Source: Intestinimonas timonensis
GTDB taxonomy: Bacteria > Bacillota > Clostridia > Oscillospirales > Oscillospiraceae
Reading direction: 5' to 3'
Assembly: GCF_900626145.1 (NCBI RefSeq)
Contig: NZ_LR130816.1
Coordinates: 1-64,000 of the forward strand
DNA length: 64,000 nucleotides
Under the pieces are notes generated by a model. That model was given only the letters and a program-made list of their open reading frames with translations, had not been told where the DNA came from and made no database searches. The stretch's first letter is position 1, and each line of letters opens with the position of its first letter. The position numbers were made by a program, and so were the translations under genes. Below are positions 1 to 7,229 of the stretch, in pieces.

Positions 1-47
1 TGGCGGCGGTACTCCGCCTCCAGCAGCTGTATTTTACGTTTCTCCAT
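1..47 (-). CDS. 5' end of an unidentified gene (partial)
   Basis: Only the first fifteen or so codons lie in the window, reading MEKRKIQLLEAEYRR. The ATG is preceded six bases upstream by a clean GGAGG, and the start sits just past the stop of the DnaB-type helicase gene, so it is probably the next gene of the same accessory operon. The short charged, helical N-terminus is not enough to name a family. Confidence 0.5.
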   Translation of the reverse strand, partial: MEKRKIQLLEAEYRR

Positions 48-49
48 CG

Positions 50-1402
50 TCAACCTCCGATCCGGAATTGTTCGGGGATCTCTTCCTTCGTTTTCCGCCG
101 GTAGGACATACCGGAGATTTTACTGGTGGCCAGGGAGAACGCCAGCTTGCATCCACCCACAGACCCGTGCCGGTTTTTGGCCAGGTCCACGTCCAGGACG
201 GACGGGACGTTGGGGTCCACCGACTCTCTGGCCGCATAGTAGTCCTCCCGGTAGAGGAAGATGACGCCGTCGGCGTCCTGCTCCAGGGCGCCGGTGTCCC
301 GGAGGTCGGAGAGCTGTGGGCGCTTTTCCTCACGTTTTTCCAGATCCCGGTTCAGTTGGCACAGGACCAGGATGGGAATGTGCAGCGCCCGGGCCAGGTT
401 TTTCAAGTCCCCGGAGATCTCCGTGGTGTATTCCACTCGCCCATACCGTCTCGCCGCCGGCGGCGGCAAGATCTTGCCAAAATAGTCCACCACGATGAGC
501 CGAAGCCCGCCGATGCTTCGAGCCAAGGCACCGATGTCGTCCACCGTCGCCGTGGGGGCGGCGTTGGACCAGAAGGCCAGCCCGGCCAGTTTCCGGGAAA
601 CGTCAGCCACCCGGTCCTCCTCCTCCTGGGTGAGGGCCTGCATGAGCAGCTTCTGGGAGGGAATGCCGGTCTCCCGGGAGATGCGCTTGGCGGAGAGCTG
701 CTCCGTGTCCATCTCCAAAGAGACGAAGAGCACCGGGTCCGCCTGGGCCACCCGGTCGGCGATGTTGAGGGCCAGGGTGGTCTTTCCCATACCTGGCCGG
801 GCGGCCAGCAGGTAGAGTCCCGAGTTGAGCATCCCGCCCCCCAGCAGCTCGTCCAGTGCCATGTAGCCGGTACAGACATAGCCCTTAGCGTCACCCGCCT
901 CGATGGTCTCCCGCTGCCGGTAGTAGGCCAGGATGCCGTCGCTGGGACTCACCAGCTTTCCGGCGCTGCCCTGGGCAGCCAAGTCATTCAGCCGCTGCTG
1001 GGCGGATGCCAGGATAACGTCTGGGTCCTCCAGGTCGTCCACGCCGGCTCGGACGCGGTCGGCGTGCTCCCCCAGGGCCTCCCGCAGCCGGTCCTTTTTT
1101 ACGATCCTGACATACTCCCCCACGTTGGCGGCGGTGGGGGTGATCTCCATGAGCTGCATCAGGTATTGGGAGGAGACCTTTGCCCCCATTCTCTGGGCCT
1201 GGTCCAGGATGGTAACCGGGTCCAGCTTGCCGCCCGACCGCTCCAGGGCCAGGATGGCCTCGTAGAGCATCCGGTTGACCTCCAGCCGGAAATCCTCCGG
1301 CCGCAGTTCCCGCTGTATCTCCGGGAGGCACCGGTCCGTGATGAGGATGGCGCCGAGGATGCTCTGCTCAGCCATACTGCTGGGGACTTGATACTCACTC
1401 AT
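50..1402 (-). CDS. DnaB-type replicative DNA helicase, probably from a phage or integrative element
   Basis: A 450-residue hexameric helicase that would unwind the replication fork. The N-terminal DnaB domain covers about residues 1-105 (MSEYQVPSSMAEQSILGAIL at the start). The RecA-like domain has a Walker A, ARPGMGKTT, near residue 205, a Walker B-like LIVVDYFGKI, and the downstream DnaB motifs CQLNRDLEKR and LRDTGALEQDADGVIFLYR. The start was chosen at the ATG in GGAGGATGAGTGA, which overlaps the stop of the upstream replication-organiser remnant by eight bases; a longer in-frame extension lacks homology and antisenses nothing useful. The neighbouring phage-like replication gene and the IS junction suggest an element-borne helicase rather than the chromosomal dnaB. 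That origin is inference. Confidence 0.9.
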   Translation of the reverse strand: MSEYQVPSSMAEQSILGAILITDRCLPEIQRELRPEDFRLEVNRMLYEAILALERSGGKLDPVTILDQAQRMGAKVSSQYLMQLMEITPTAANVGEYVRIVKKDRLREALGEHADRVRAGVDDLEDPDVILASAQQRLNDLAAQGSAGKLVSPSDGILAYYRQRETIEAGDAKGYVCTGYMALDELLGGGMLNSGLYLLAARPGMGKTTLALNIADRVAQADPVLFVSLEMDTEQLSAKRISRETGIPSQKLLMQALTQEEEDRVADVSRKLAGLAFWSNAAPTATVDDIGALARSIGGLRLIVVDYFGKILPPPAARRYGRVEYTTEISGDLKNLARALHIPILVLCQLNRDLEKREEKRPQLSDLRDTGALEQDADGVIFLYREDYYAARESVDPNVPSVLDVDLAKNRHGSVGGCKLAFSLATSKISGMSYRRKTKEEIPEQFRIGG

Positions 1403-1711
1403 CCTCCACCAGCACCTCCTCCCCATCGATGACCTCTGTGTGCCAGCCGGTGAGCTGTCTGGCCTGGGGCCGGGCCGGGGCAGCCTTGCTGTCCTTGGGC
1501 AGCTCATCCAGCCACCGCTGGTTGCGGAGGTACCGGCAGGCGTATGGCACCGCCCAGTCCTTGTTCTGCACCTGCCGCTTGAGGGCCCGGGCAATGGTGT
1601 CGATGAGAGCGTCGTCCGGCTTGAGCCTGTCCCATTCCCGGACGGCGCTCACCCGGTCCTCATGCCGGGGATAGAACTTCCAAAAAGCCTCGAAGCGCTC
1701 CGGCTTCCAGG
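1395..1711 (-). pseudogene. C-terminal remnant of a phage-type replication organiser
   Basis: In-frame sequence from about position 1711 down to the stop reads KPERFEAFWKFYPRHEDRVS and continues to WAVPYACRYLRNQRWLDEL. This is the typical C-terminal layout of DnaD-like or phage O-like replication proteins (a FWxxYP motif, then a motif for wide Trp-containing helices). No DNA-binding N-terminal half is present; it is replaced at about 1711/1712 by IS5-type transposase sequence. An internal start near 1652 could still yield an 85-residue piece. The gene overlaps the helicase start by eight bases, as expected for a helicase-loading partner. It is probably non-functional. Confidence 0.65.
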
Positions 1712-1882
1712 GTTGAGCATGATCCGGTTATCCTTCCGGGGACGACCCCGCTTTCCCGTTTCTTCCGGTGGCAGCAGCGGCTTGATTCGTTCCCATTGTT
1801 CTTTTGTTAATTCATATCGTTTCATGCTCATAACTTCGCATAACTTGGTTTCTTGTGTAACTTTTATTTTTCAAACAAGGCC
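1712..1882 (-). mobile_element. IS5-type element, left-end fragment with transposase N-terminus
   Basis: A reading frame starting near 1831 encodes MKRYELTKEQWERIKPLLPP followed by EETGKRGRPRKDNRIMLN, the characteristic N-terminus of IS5-family (DUF4096-type) transposases. After the codons for MLN the sequence switches abruptly to the replication-organiser remnant, so only about 40 transposase residues survive. The outer end is likely near 1882, where the minus strand reads GGCCTTGTTTGAAAAATAAA, a plausible terminal repeat. The fragment truncates the surface-protein gene on its other side. Family level is confident; exact ends are inferred. Confidence 0.75.
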
Positions 1883-4160
1883 TAACCGTTTCTTTAGTAA
1901 GTTCACTTGTTGTTGTGATCTTCCAGATCTCGGCGGTTACGTTCTCTTCAAGTTGATTGCCGCTTTGGAGCTGATACTCTCCCTTTTTATGCTCCTGACC
2001 CTTCAGTACGCTTTGGATCATTCCGTCTAGGACGTTCTGCTGCTGGGTTTGGTCCACACCGTCCAGCAGCTTTTCCGCATCCTCCGTGGACATGATCACC
2101 ACATACATGGTATCTGTGGCACTCTCATACACATCTCTCATACCGTTGCCGTTGCGCGCCCGGTGGGCCAGAGCCCAGTTCAGCTCAACGCCGGGCACCG
2201 TCAGCACATCCTGATAGAGGGCACCAGCAGCCTCAGCGTTCAACTCCGCGAAGGAATCGTTGGTCCCCGCTTTACCAGAAGGGCGATCGTTCGTGGTGCC
2301 ATAAATCTCTATATCTCTTCGGTATCCACCGATCTCAATACTGTTGTTACTTGCGGTAGTTCTCCAGGGCGTCTCCCCGGACTCAAAGTCTCCGTTCTGA
2401 AGAGCCATGTAGTAGGGGACCTGTTTGGGATCTGACTCTCCCAACAGGTTTCCATTCGCATCCGACACCTGCACTTTATACCACAGGAGGACGCTGTTAG
2501 AGATTTCCGCCGCGTTATAGTCCAGGGCAGGGTTCAGGCGGTTCCCATCCACATTGTTGCCGACCCCAGTAATATTGAAGCTTTCAACTTTCTCCCAATC
2601 GTTGGTACTATCATAGCTCCGATACCAGGTATAGACAGCATCCGCAGGCGCGCCATCCGCAGTTGCGACAAACCAGCCATTCTTATTGATTTCGTCCTCA
2701 ATGGAGACAGAAAGATTCCTGTACTGCCTTCCCATCACCGCATAGATGGAGAAGCTGTCGGCCTCCACCTCCACGGTCTGGTCAGCGGAGGTGTCCTCCA
2801 CCATGGCGACCTCGCCCACAGGCTCGGCGGACACGGGAGCCTTGTTCTCGTCGGTCTCCACGTGGTAGACCTGGAGGGCGCCGGTCTCCTCGGTGATGAG
2901 GTTGGAGGCAGCCTCCACCTCGAACCGCACGGAGACGGTATGGCCGCCGGCGGGCTGGAGCTCGTTGCCGTCGGCGTCGGTGAAGGTGATGTCGAAGGCC
3001 ACCATGCTCAGGGGATCGATCTCTTCCACATCCTCCATGGCGTCAGCCACGGCCTGGGCCACATCCTCGGCGGTGGCCTCAGCGGCCTCGGTGCCGGTGA
3101 TGGTATCCAGCAGGCTCAGGGGAGCGGCCTCCTGGACCACGGGGCGAATGTTCAGCACAGTACCCTCAGGGAAGGCGCCGGCAGGAGCATCCACGTACAC
3201 GGTGACACCCTGGTAGGTCTCATGGCCAGAAATGGCCACGTCCTCAGTGACCACCACGGTCCAGGACTCCACATGCTCCTCGTAGGTGACGGTCACGTCA
3301 GGAGTCTCCTCCTGGGCGGCGTCACTATCGCTCTCAGCCTCATCGGGGAACACGGGCAGCACGGACACGCCGTCCACGCCAGCAACCACGCCGACCGGAG
3401 CAAGATCGGCAGCGGGAGCGGGGTCGGGCTCACTCTCCTGAGCAGCATCGCCGGTGTCGGTGTCATCGGCGGTGTCCTCCGCAGGAGTATTATCCTCGGC
3501 GGGGGTAGTCTCCTCTACAGGAGTGTTATCCTCGGCGGGAGTGGTCTCCTCGGCGGGAGTGGTCTCCTCCACGGGGGTGGTCTCCTCCACAGGAGTAGTC
3601 TCCTCTACGGGAGCAGTCTCCTCCACAGGAGTGGTCTCCTCTACGGGAGTGGTCTCCTCCACAGGAGTGGTCTCCTCCACAGGAGTAGTCTCCTCTACGG
3701 GAGTGGTCTCCGCAGGAGTGGTCTCCGCAGGAGTCGTCTCCGCAGGAGTCGTCTCCGCGGGGACGGTCTCGCTGGGAGGCACAGTGTCGGTAGGCGCCAC
3801 GGTGTCAGTAGGCGCAACCGTATCGGTGGGGACAGGGGTCTCCACCGGGACTGTCTGGGTAGGTACAGGCATCGTGGGAGTCTCCACGGCCTCATAATAA
3901 CGGTGATAGACAGTGGTCTCGCCGGCGGAAATACCGGTCACCACACCGTCTGCCACCTCGGCGACAGCAGTGTCATCCGACCACCACTCGTCACCCTGGG
4001 CACTCTCCATGCCGTACAGGTCGACGCTCTCGCCAACCTTCAGCTCTACGGTGCCGTTGTTGCCTTCCTCTGCTGCAAACGCGCTGACAGGCAGCATGCC
4101 TATCACCATGGCGAAGGTCAGCAGCAGAGCCATTGCTCTTTTCCTCGTGTTTGCCAACAT
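1812..4160 (-). CDS. Secreted Pro/Thr/Glu-repeat surface protein, C-terminus cut by an IS
   Basis: A 782-residue predicted surface protein. Residues 1-30 form a signal peptide ending near SAFA. A Big-like segment follows (DLYGMESAQGDEWWSDDTAV), then a low-complexity stalk from about residue 95 to 240 built from ETTPAE and ETTPVE repeats, then several beta-rich modules (VTVTYEEHVESWTVVVTED; YTWYRSYDSTNDWEKVE; ALQNGDFESGETPWRT). The last 24 or so residues are encoded by the IS5-type fragment, so any wall anchor or remaining modules are lost. The ATG at 4160 follows GGGAG by ten bases; a TTG one codon upstream is the alternative. The c-di-GMP-I riboswitch in the leader suggests control of adhesion. 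A role in adhesion is inference from architecture. Confidence 0.8.
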   Translation of the reverse strand: MLANTRKRAMALLLTFAMVIGMLPVSAFAAEEGNNGTVELKVGESVDLYGMESAQGDEWWSDDTAVAEVADGVVTGISAGETTVYHRYYEAVETPTMPVPTQTVPVETPVPTDTVAPTDTVAPTDTVPPSETVPAETTPAETTPAETTPAETTPVEETTPVEETTPVEETTPVEETTPVEETAPVEETTPVEETTPVEETTPAEETTPAEDNTPVEETTPAEDNTPAEDTADDTDTGDAAQESEPDPAPAADLAPVGVVAGVDGVSVLPVFPDEAESDSDAAQEETPDVTVTYEEHVESWTVVVTEDVAISGHETYQGVTVYVDAPAGAFPEGTVLNIRPVVQEAAPLSLLDTITGTEAAEATAEDVAQAVADAMEDVEEIDPLSMVAFDITFTDADGNELQPAGGHTVSVRFEVEAASNLITEETGALQVYHVETDENKAPVSAEPVGEVAMVEDTSADQTVEVEADSFSIYAVMGRQYRNLSVSIEDEINKNGWFVATADGAPADAVYTWYRSYDSTNDWEKVESFNITGVGNNVDGNRLNPALDYNAAEISNSVLLWYKVQVSDANGNLLGESDPKQVPYYMALQNGDFESGETPWRTTASNNSIEIGGYRRDIEIYGTTNDRPSGKAGTNDSFAELNAEAAGALYQDVLTVPGVELNWALAHRARNGNGMRDVYESATDTMYVVIMSTEDAEKLLDGVDQTQQQNVLDGMIQSVLKGQEHKKGEYQLQSGNQLEENVTAEIWKITTTSELTKETVRPCLKNKSYTRNQVMRSYEHETI

Positions 4161-4196
4161 CAAGATCTTTCTCCCTTCATTCAGAAAGTTTTTGAT

Positions 4197-4275
4197 GCGG
4201 CAGCCGGACGAGCCTGGCGGCTTGCGCCGCTTTAGCCTCCTGGCTTTGCGTCCCGCCCTTTCGGACGGTTTGCCT
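4197..4275 (-). promoter_or_regulatory. Cyclic di-GMP-I (GEMM) riboswitch aptamer
   Basis: On the minus strand the sequence carries the hallmark blocks of the GEMM-I aptamer in order: GGCAAACC (4267-4274), then a GAAA tetraloop in CCGAAAGGG, then GGGACGCAAAGCC (4242-4254), then a second stem whose loop engages a tetraloop receptor, closing with GGCTGCCGC at 4197-4205. It ends about 35 bases before the start codon of the surface-protein gene, inside its 5' leader. GEMM-I riboswitches in clostridia commonly control adhesins and motility genes. Whether this copy turns expression on or off is not clear, since I see no convincing terminator between aptamer and start. Confidence 0.85.
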
Positions 4276-4333
4276 TTCTCTCGGTTCTTCGCTCTCTTTC
4301 TTTGACGTGGACTGTTTGCTTCCGGGGGGGCGT

Positions 4334-4546
4334 TTACTCCCCGCTCGTGTCTCCGGAACCCGCCGGTTCCACCCCTTTCTCATCCTGGCCGATGACACCG
4401 TCCATCAGCCGAATCAACTCCAACGCACTGCGGAAGGGGCGGGTCTGCTTTCCGTCCAACCAAGTGACGGTCCCCTGCCATGTGGCGTTCTGCTGGTTGA
4501 GGATGTGGATTACAAAGGTCCTGCGTGCTCCTGTTTCTTGCTCCAT
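4334..4546 (-). CDS. Small conserved hypothetical protein (70 aa)
   Basis: A 70-residue soluble protein. Its core reads FVIHILNQQNATWQGTVTWL followed by a FRSALELIRLMDGVIG helix, a pattern I associate with a family of short clostridial proteins of unknown function. It resembles a small beta-sheet plus helix fold. The ATG lies 13 bases after GGAGG, which is a long spacing, so the exact start is uncertain. It lies upstream of and in line with the riboswitch-controlled surface-protein gene, so the two could be cotranscribed, with the aptamer between them. The last 15 residues (DEKGVEPAGSGDTSGE) look disordered. No function is proposed. Confidence 0.6.
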   Translation of the reverse strand: MEQETGARRTFVIHILNQQNATWQGTVTWLDGKQTRPFRSALELIRLMDGVIGQDEKGVEPAGSGDTSGE

Positions 4547-4709
4547 ACCGGGCCAATGACCTCCTTCCTCATATACTGAAACTATCATACACGACGTCGG
4601 TTACATTTCGGTCACATTTTAAAAATTGCTCTTTCTAATTTTGATACTTATTATATCTCCGTCCAAAACCGCCCTCGCAAAATTTTATATGTTTTTTTCA
4701 CAAAACCTA

Positions 4710-4738
4710 TTGACATTCCAGAGGCTATATTGTACTAT
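4710..4738 (+). promoter_or_regulatory. Sigma-A type promoter of the structured RNA gene
   Basis: A perfect -35 TTGACA (4710-4715) and a -10 TACTAT (4733-4738) are separated by 17 bases. Transcription would start near 4745 and read into the structured, protein-free region that ends in a strong terminator. The AT-rich stretch just upstream (4600-4700) could be an UP element. Confidence 0.75.
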
Positions 4739-4744
4739 ATAGCC

Positions 4745-5118
4745 AGAAAGGATGAGGTGAGTCCGATGAACTAGTCGGTATCCGACGAAGTCCTTATCCC
4801 GGGTGTCAAACCTAGGTGGCACCCACCGCGTTGAAGATCCCACCAGCAAGAAAAAGTTTCCTACGCAGCAAGTTCCCCAACAAAGCTCACTGAAGTGAGA
4901 ATGCACACGGCAAACCTCAAGCGAAATATCGCGGACGACGGAACCGAATGTGTCACAGCTTGTTCGAGTGGTAACTGCACAGCAAAGGTCTTTTTCCCAA
5001 GCGATGGATTTTGGGCGCGTTAAAAATCCGTAGAAAGTCAGAGGTACACAATTTGGTAGAAATTCAGAATCAGATGTAGCCCCCCGGTCACGTTGGATGG
5101 CCGGGGGGTTGTGCTGTT
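4745..5118 (+). ncRNA. Unidentified structured non-coding RNA, about 375 nt
   Basis: A stand-alone RNA gene with a consensus promoter upstream and a GC-rich terminator hairpin at 5080-5108 followed by a T-rich run. Several stems are visible: 4750-4757 pairs with 4792-4799 (eight pairs, one G-U), enclosing a small hairpin 4774-4778/4782-4786; ctcac/gtgag at 4886-4899; ggatttt/aaaatcc at 5006-5029. No plausible protein is encoded. It lacks the CR-I GAGGAAAGUCC block of RNase P RNA, the tRNA-like ends and tag of tmRNA, and the SRP Alu and 4.5S signatures. It could be a known large clostridial RNA such as the raiA-motif class, or a new one; I cannot decide by eye. Confidence 0.7.
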
Positions 5119-5152
5119 CTCTGAGAAAATGTACCTCCACATAGACAAAAGG

Positions 5153-5193
5153 CGCCCGGACCGATTGGATCGATCCGGGCGTCTTCTTTTTTC
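5153..5193. terminator. Bidirectional terminator
   Basis: Stem cgcccgga (5153-5160) pairs with tccgggcg (5174-5181), followed on the plus strand by a T-rich run to 5193; on the minus strand the hairpin is followed by CCTTTT. It closes the response-regulator operon on the minus strand and backs up the RNA gene's terminator on the plus strand. Confidence 0.75.
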
Positions 5194-5206
5194 CGCAGAC
5201 TGGGCG

Positions 5207-6268
5207 TCACCGCCCTAGGGCCTCACGCAGCCGCTGCCGCTCCATAGTCAGAAGCTCATACATCTCCCCGGTGATGACGCTCCCCACTTCGCCCGCCATG
5301 GTGCGGGCAGACCGGTCCAGCGCATCCTCATAGCCCTGATAGTAATGGAGATAGTGCTGGAGTCGCAGGGCGGTATGTACCAGCATAGCGCTCAGGGGCG
5401 CGTCGCCCTCCATATCCTGGGGCCAGCCGGAGCCGTCGGCGTTCCTGTGGTGCCAGAGGGCGATCTCTGCTCCGTACCGGAGCGGCGGCACGTCCTCCTC
5501 CGACGTGAGGAGCTCATACCCCAGGACGGTGTGGCGGGGGTCTCCCTCCTCCTGAGGGCTCTCCGGGTCGGGCAAGCCCAGCATGCCGATGTCACAAAAG
5601 GCCGCCGCCATACCGACGAGGGCAGCGTCCTCCGCGGTCAGGGGACCCTCCGGATGCCCCTCTACGTAGGCCTCGGCCAGGCAGGCGGAAAGCGCCCCGA
5701 GCTGGCGGCAGCGTGCAGGGTCCAGAACAGGGCGGAACCGGCAGAGCTGTTCCAGCTTCCCGAACCAACGCCGGGCCAGCACCTCCGACTCCTCCAAGGT
5801 CAGTTCGGAGACCAAGAGGGCCCGTCCGGGGACACCAGCCGGTCGGTTTTCCTCCTCCTTGGGATGATCCAGAATGGTGGACTTGGGCGGCCAGGACTTC
5901 CGCACCACATCGCACACCCGCTCCTGGACCGTGTGGGGGTCCACCGGCTTTACCAGGAAGTCCGCCGCCCCCCGCTCGACGCTGGAACGCACATCCTTTT
6001 CATTGGCGTCTGTGGTGATGAGGATCACCGGCAGCTCCGCCGTGTCCCGGTCCAGCTGAAGCTGGTGGAGAACTGTAAAGCCAGCTCCCCTCCGGCCCAG
6101 ACAGATATCCAGCAGCACAGCACAGATGCGGTCCCGGTGGTGTTTGAGGTATGTAAGCCCCCGGTGGGCATCCAGCACACACTCCACCTGGAAATGGTGC
6201 TTGAAGATCTCATTCAAAATGGCCAGATCCAACTCGGAATCGTCGATCACCAGCAGTGTGTCCCGCAT
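5207..6268 (-). CDS. Response regulator with degenerate HD-GYP-like output domain
   Basis: A 353-residue signalling protein. Residues 1-125 are a receiver domain with the acidic pair in VIDDSE, the phospho-acceptor Asp in AVLLDICLG near residue 54, and the conserved Lys in FLVKPVD. The C-terminal half resembles an HD-GYP phosphodiesterase domain: FCDIGMLGLPD, HTVLGYELL and LWHHRNADGSGWP match the family's HDIGK, HxxxG and HHExxDGxGYP blocks. The catalytic HD dipeptide is Cys-Asp here and the GYP is GWP, so c-di-GMP hydrolysis is doubtful. The ATG shares a base with the stop of the upstream HPt gene (TGATG). The tight pairing implies phosphotransfer between the two; no histidine kinase is adjacent. 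Confidence 0.85.
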   Translation of the reverse strand: MRDTLLVIDDSELDLAILNEIFKHHFQVECVLDAHRGLTYLKHHRDRICAVLLDICLGRRGAGFTVLHQLQLDRDTAELPVILITTDANEKDVRSSVERGAADFLVKPVDPHTVQERVCDVVRKSWPPKSTILDHPKEEENRPAGVPGRALLVSELTLEESEVLARRWFGKLEQLCRFRPVLDPARCRQLGALSACLAEAYVEGHPEGPLTAEDAALVGMAAAFCDIGMLGLPDPESPQEEGDPRHTVLGYELLTSEEDVPPLRYGAEIALWHHRNADGSGWPQDMEGDAPLSAMLVHTALRLQHYLHYYQGYEDALDRSARTMAGEVGSVITGEMYELLTMERQRLREALGR

Positions 6269-6654
6269 CACGCCCGGGCCCCCTCTCCAAAGTATCCTTC
6301 GATCAGCGCCGCGACGTGCTCACTCTCCCGCTTGGCCTCCCAAGTGAGCGCGGTCAGCTTGTTCCTGTGCTGAAACCGGGACGCACGGAACTCCACCAGG
6401 ATGGCCTGGGCACAGTCGTGGATGGGTACGAGGCCCAGGTTGCCCGCCAAACCCTTCAGGTTGTGGACTCCCATATAGAACGCATCCTCGTCCTCCTCCC
6501 CCAGCGCCCGGAGGATCTCCTCAAAATGCAGCTGACCCGGCAGCTTCGCCAGAAAGGAGAGGTACAGGTCCTCATTGCCCATAAAACGGTCCAGCGCCTG
6601 CTGGACCTGGATGCCGGATGCCTCCAGCAGCCCCAGAAATGTTTGCTTATCCAT
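6268..6654 (-). CDS. Histidine-containing phosphotransfer (HPt) protein
   Basis: A 128-residue helical protein with a single HPt domain. The phosphoryl-accepting His is in HNLKGLAGNLGL, near residue 64, on the predicted second long helix. It starts at an ATG seven bases after GGAG and is translationally coupled to the response regulator that follows. The natural reading is a phosphorelay module in which an unlinked kinase passes phosphate through this protein to the receiver domain next door. No other domain is present. Confidence 0.9.
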   Translation of the reverse strand: MDKQTFLGLLEASGIQVQQALDRFMGNEDLYLSFLAKLPGQLHFEEILRALGEEDEDAFYMGVHNLKGLAGNLGLVPIHDCAQAILVEFRASRFQHRNKLTALTWEAKRESEHVAALIEGYFGEGARA

Positions 6655-6664
6655 TGTGCTCTCC

Positions 6665-7201
6665 TCATTTCCCCATGGGACGGTGAGACAGCGGTATGTA
6701 GCGCAGGCCGCCCTCGTCCCGACAGGACTCCATCAGGATCAGTTCCTCTACCCGCCAGGTGCACGTGGGGCAGGCGGCGGCCCAGGCCGTGAGATCGGCA
6801 CCGGGCAGCGGCCTCAGATCACGCCCCAGAGTGAGATGCGGCCGGAAGGACTTGGCATCGTCCAGCCACACCTCCTCCTCCACCAGCGCCCGGACCAGCC
6901 GGCGGCGCAGGGCAAGGAGGGGCGGCCGCTCCTCCACCCCCATCCACCAGAGGTCTCCCTTTTTGCCGGAAAACCGTCCCGGGCGGGTGGTGGGGAGAGA
7001 AAATGGCGCACCGGTGGCGCGCTCCATGGCTCGCTCTGCCCCGGCACGGCGGTCGGTCTCTCCAAGAAAGGCCAGCGTGAGGTGGATGTTCTCCCAGGGA
7101 ACCATCCTGCCCCTCTGACAGAGGGCACGCAGCCCCCGGCCCTGCCGTTCCAGATTCCGCCGGAGCTCCTCCGGCGGGACCAGCGCCACAAACAGTCGCA
7201 C
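6665..7201 (-). CDS. thpR: RNA 2',3'-cyclic phosphodiesterase (LigT/ThpR family)
   Basis: A 178-residue two-histidine phosphoesterase. Both catalytic HxT motifs are seen: HLTLAFLG near residue 43 and HLTLGRDL near residue 127, spaced as in the 2H superfamily. It begins VRLFVALVPPEELRRNL, the usual ThpR N-terminus. The start is a GTG eight bases after GGGAGG; upstream frame extension runs into the spoVT gene in another frame and has no homology. These enzymes open 2',3'-cyclic phosphates on RNA ends; the physiological role in Firmicutes is poorly known. It lies 10 bases upstream of the HPt gene and 28 bases after spoVT, so cotranscription is likely. Confidence 0.9.
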   Translation of the reverse strand: MRLFVALVPPEELRRNLERQGRGLRALCQRGRMVPWENIHLTLAFLGETDRRAGAERAMERATGAPFSLPTTRPGRFSGKKGDLWWMGVEERPPLLALRRRLVRALVEEEVWLDDAKSFRPHLTLGRDLRPLPGADLTAWAAACPTCTWRVEELILMESCRDEGGLRYIPLSHRPMGK

Positions 7202-7229
7202 GTTCTCTCCCTCCCACGCGCTGCGCCGT

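Noticed and set aside
3454..3900. Regular short repeats resembling a CRISPR array
   Set aside because: The repeats are in frame, have no unique spacers and encode the ETTPVE stalk.
2862..4235. Long plus-strand frames opposite the surface-protein gene (Gly/Ser/His rich)
   Set aside because: They mirror the Thr/Pro/Glu repeat codons on the other strand and have no ribosome site or homology.
4177..4398. 73-codon basic frame upstream of the surface protein
   Set aside because: It is read through the c-di-GMP aptamer; its Lys/Arg-rich sequence simply reflects the aptamer bases.
4745..5118. Reading the structured RNA as RNase P RNA or tmRNA
   Set aside because: A gagg..gtcc string resembles CR-I of RNase P but the exact block and other CRs are missing; there is no tRNA-like end or tag frame for tmRNA.
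4685..5140. 151-codon minus-strand frame across the structured RNA region
   Set aside because: No ribosome site, odd composition, and it is antisense to a promoter-to-terminator RNA gene with clear stems.
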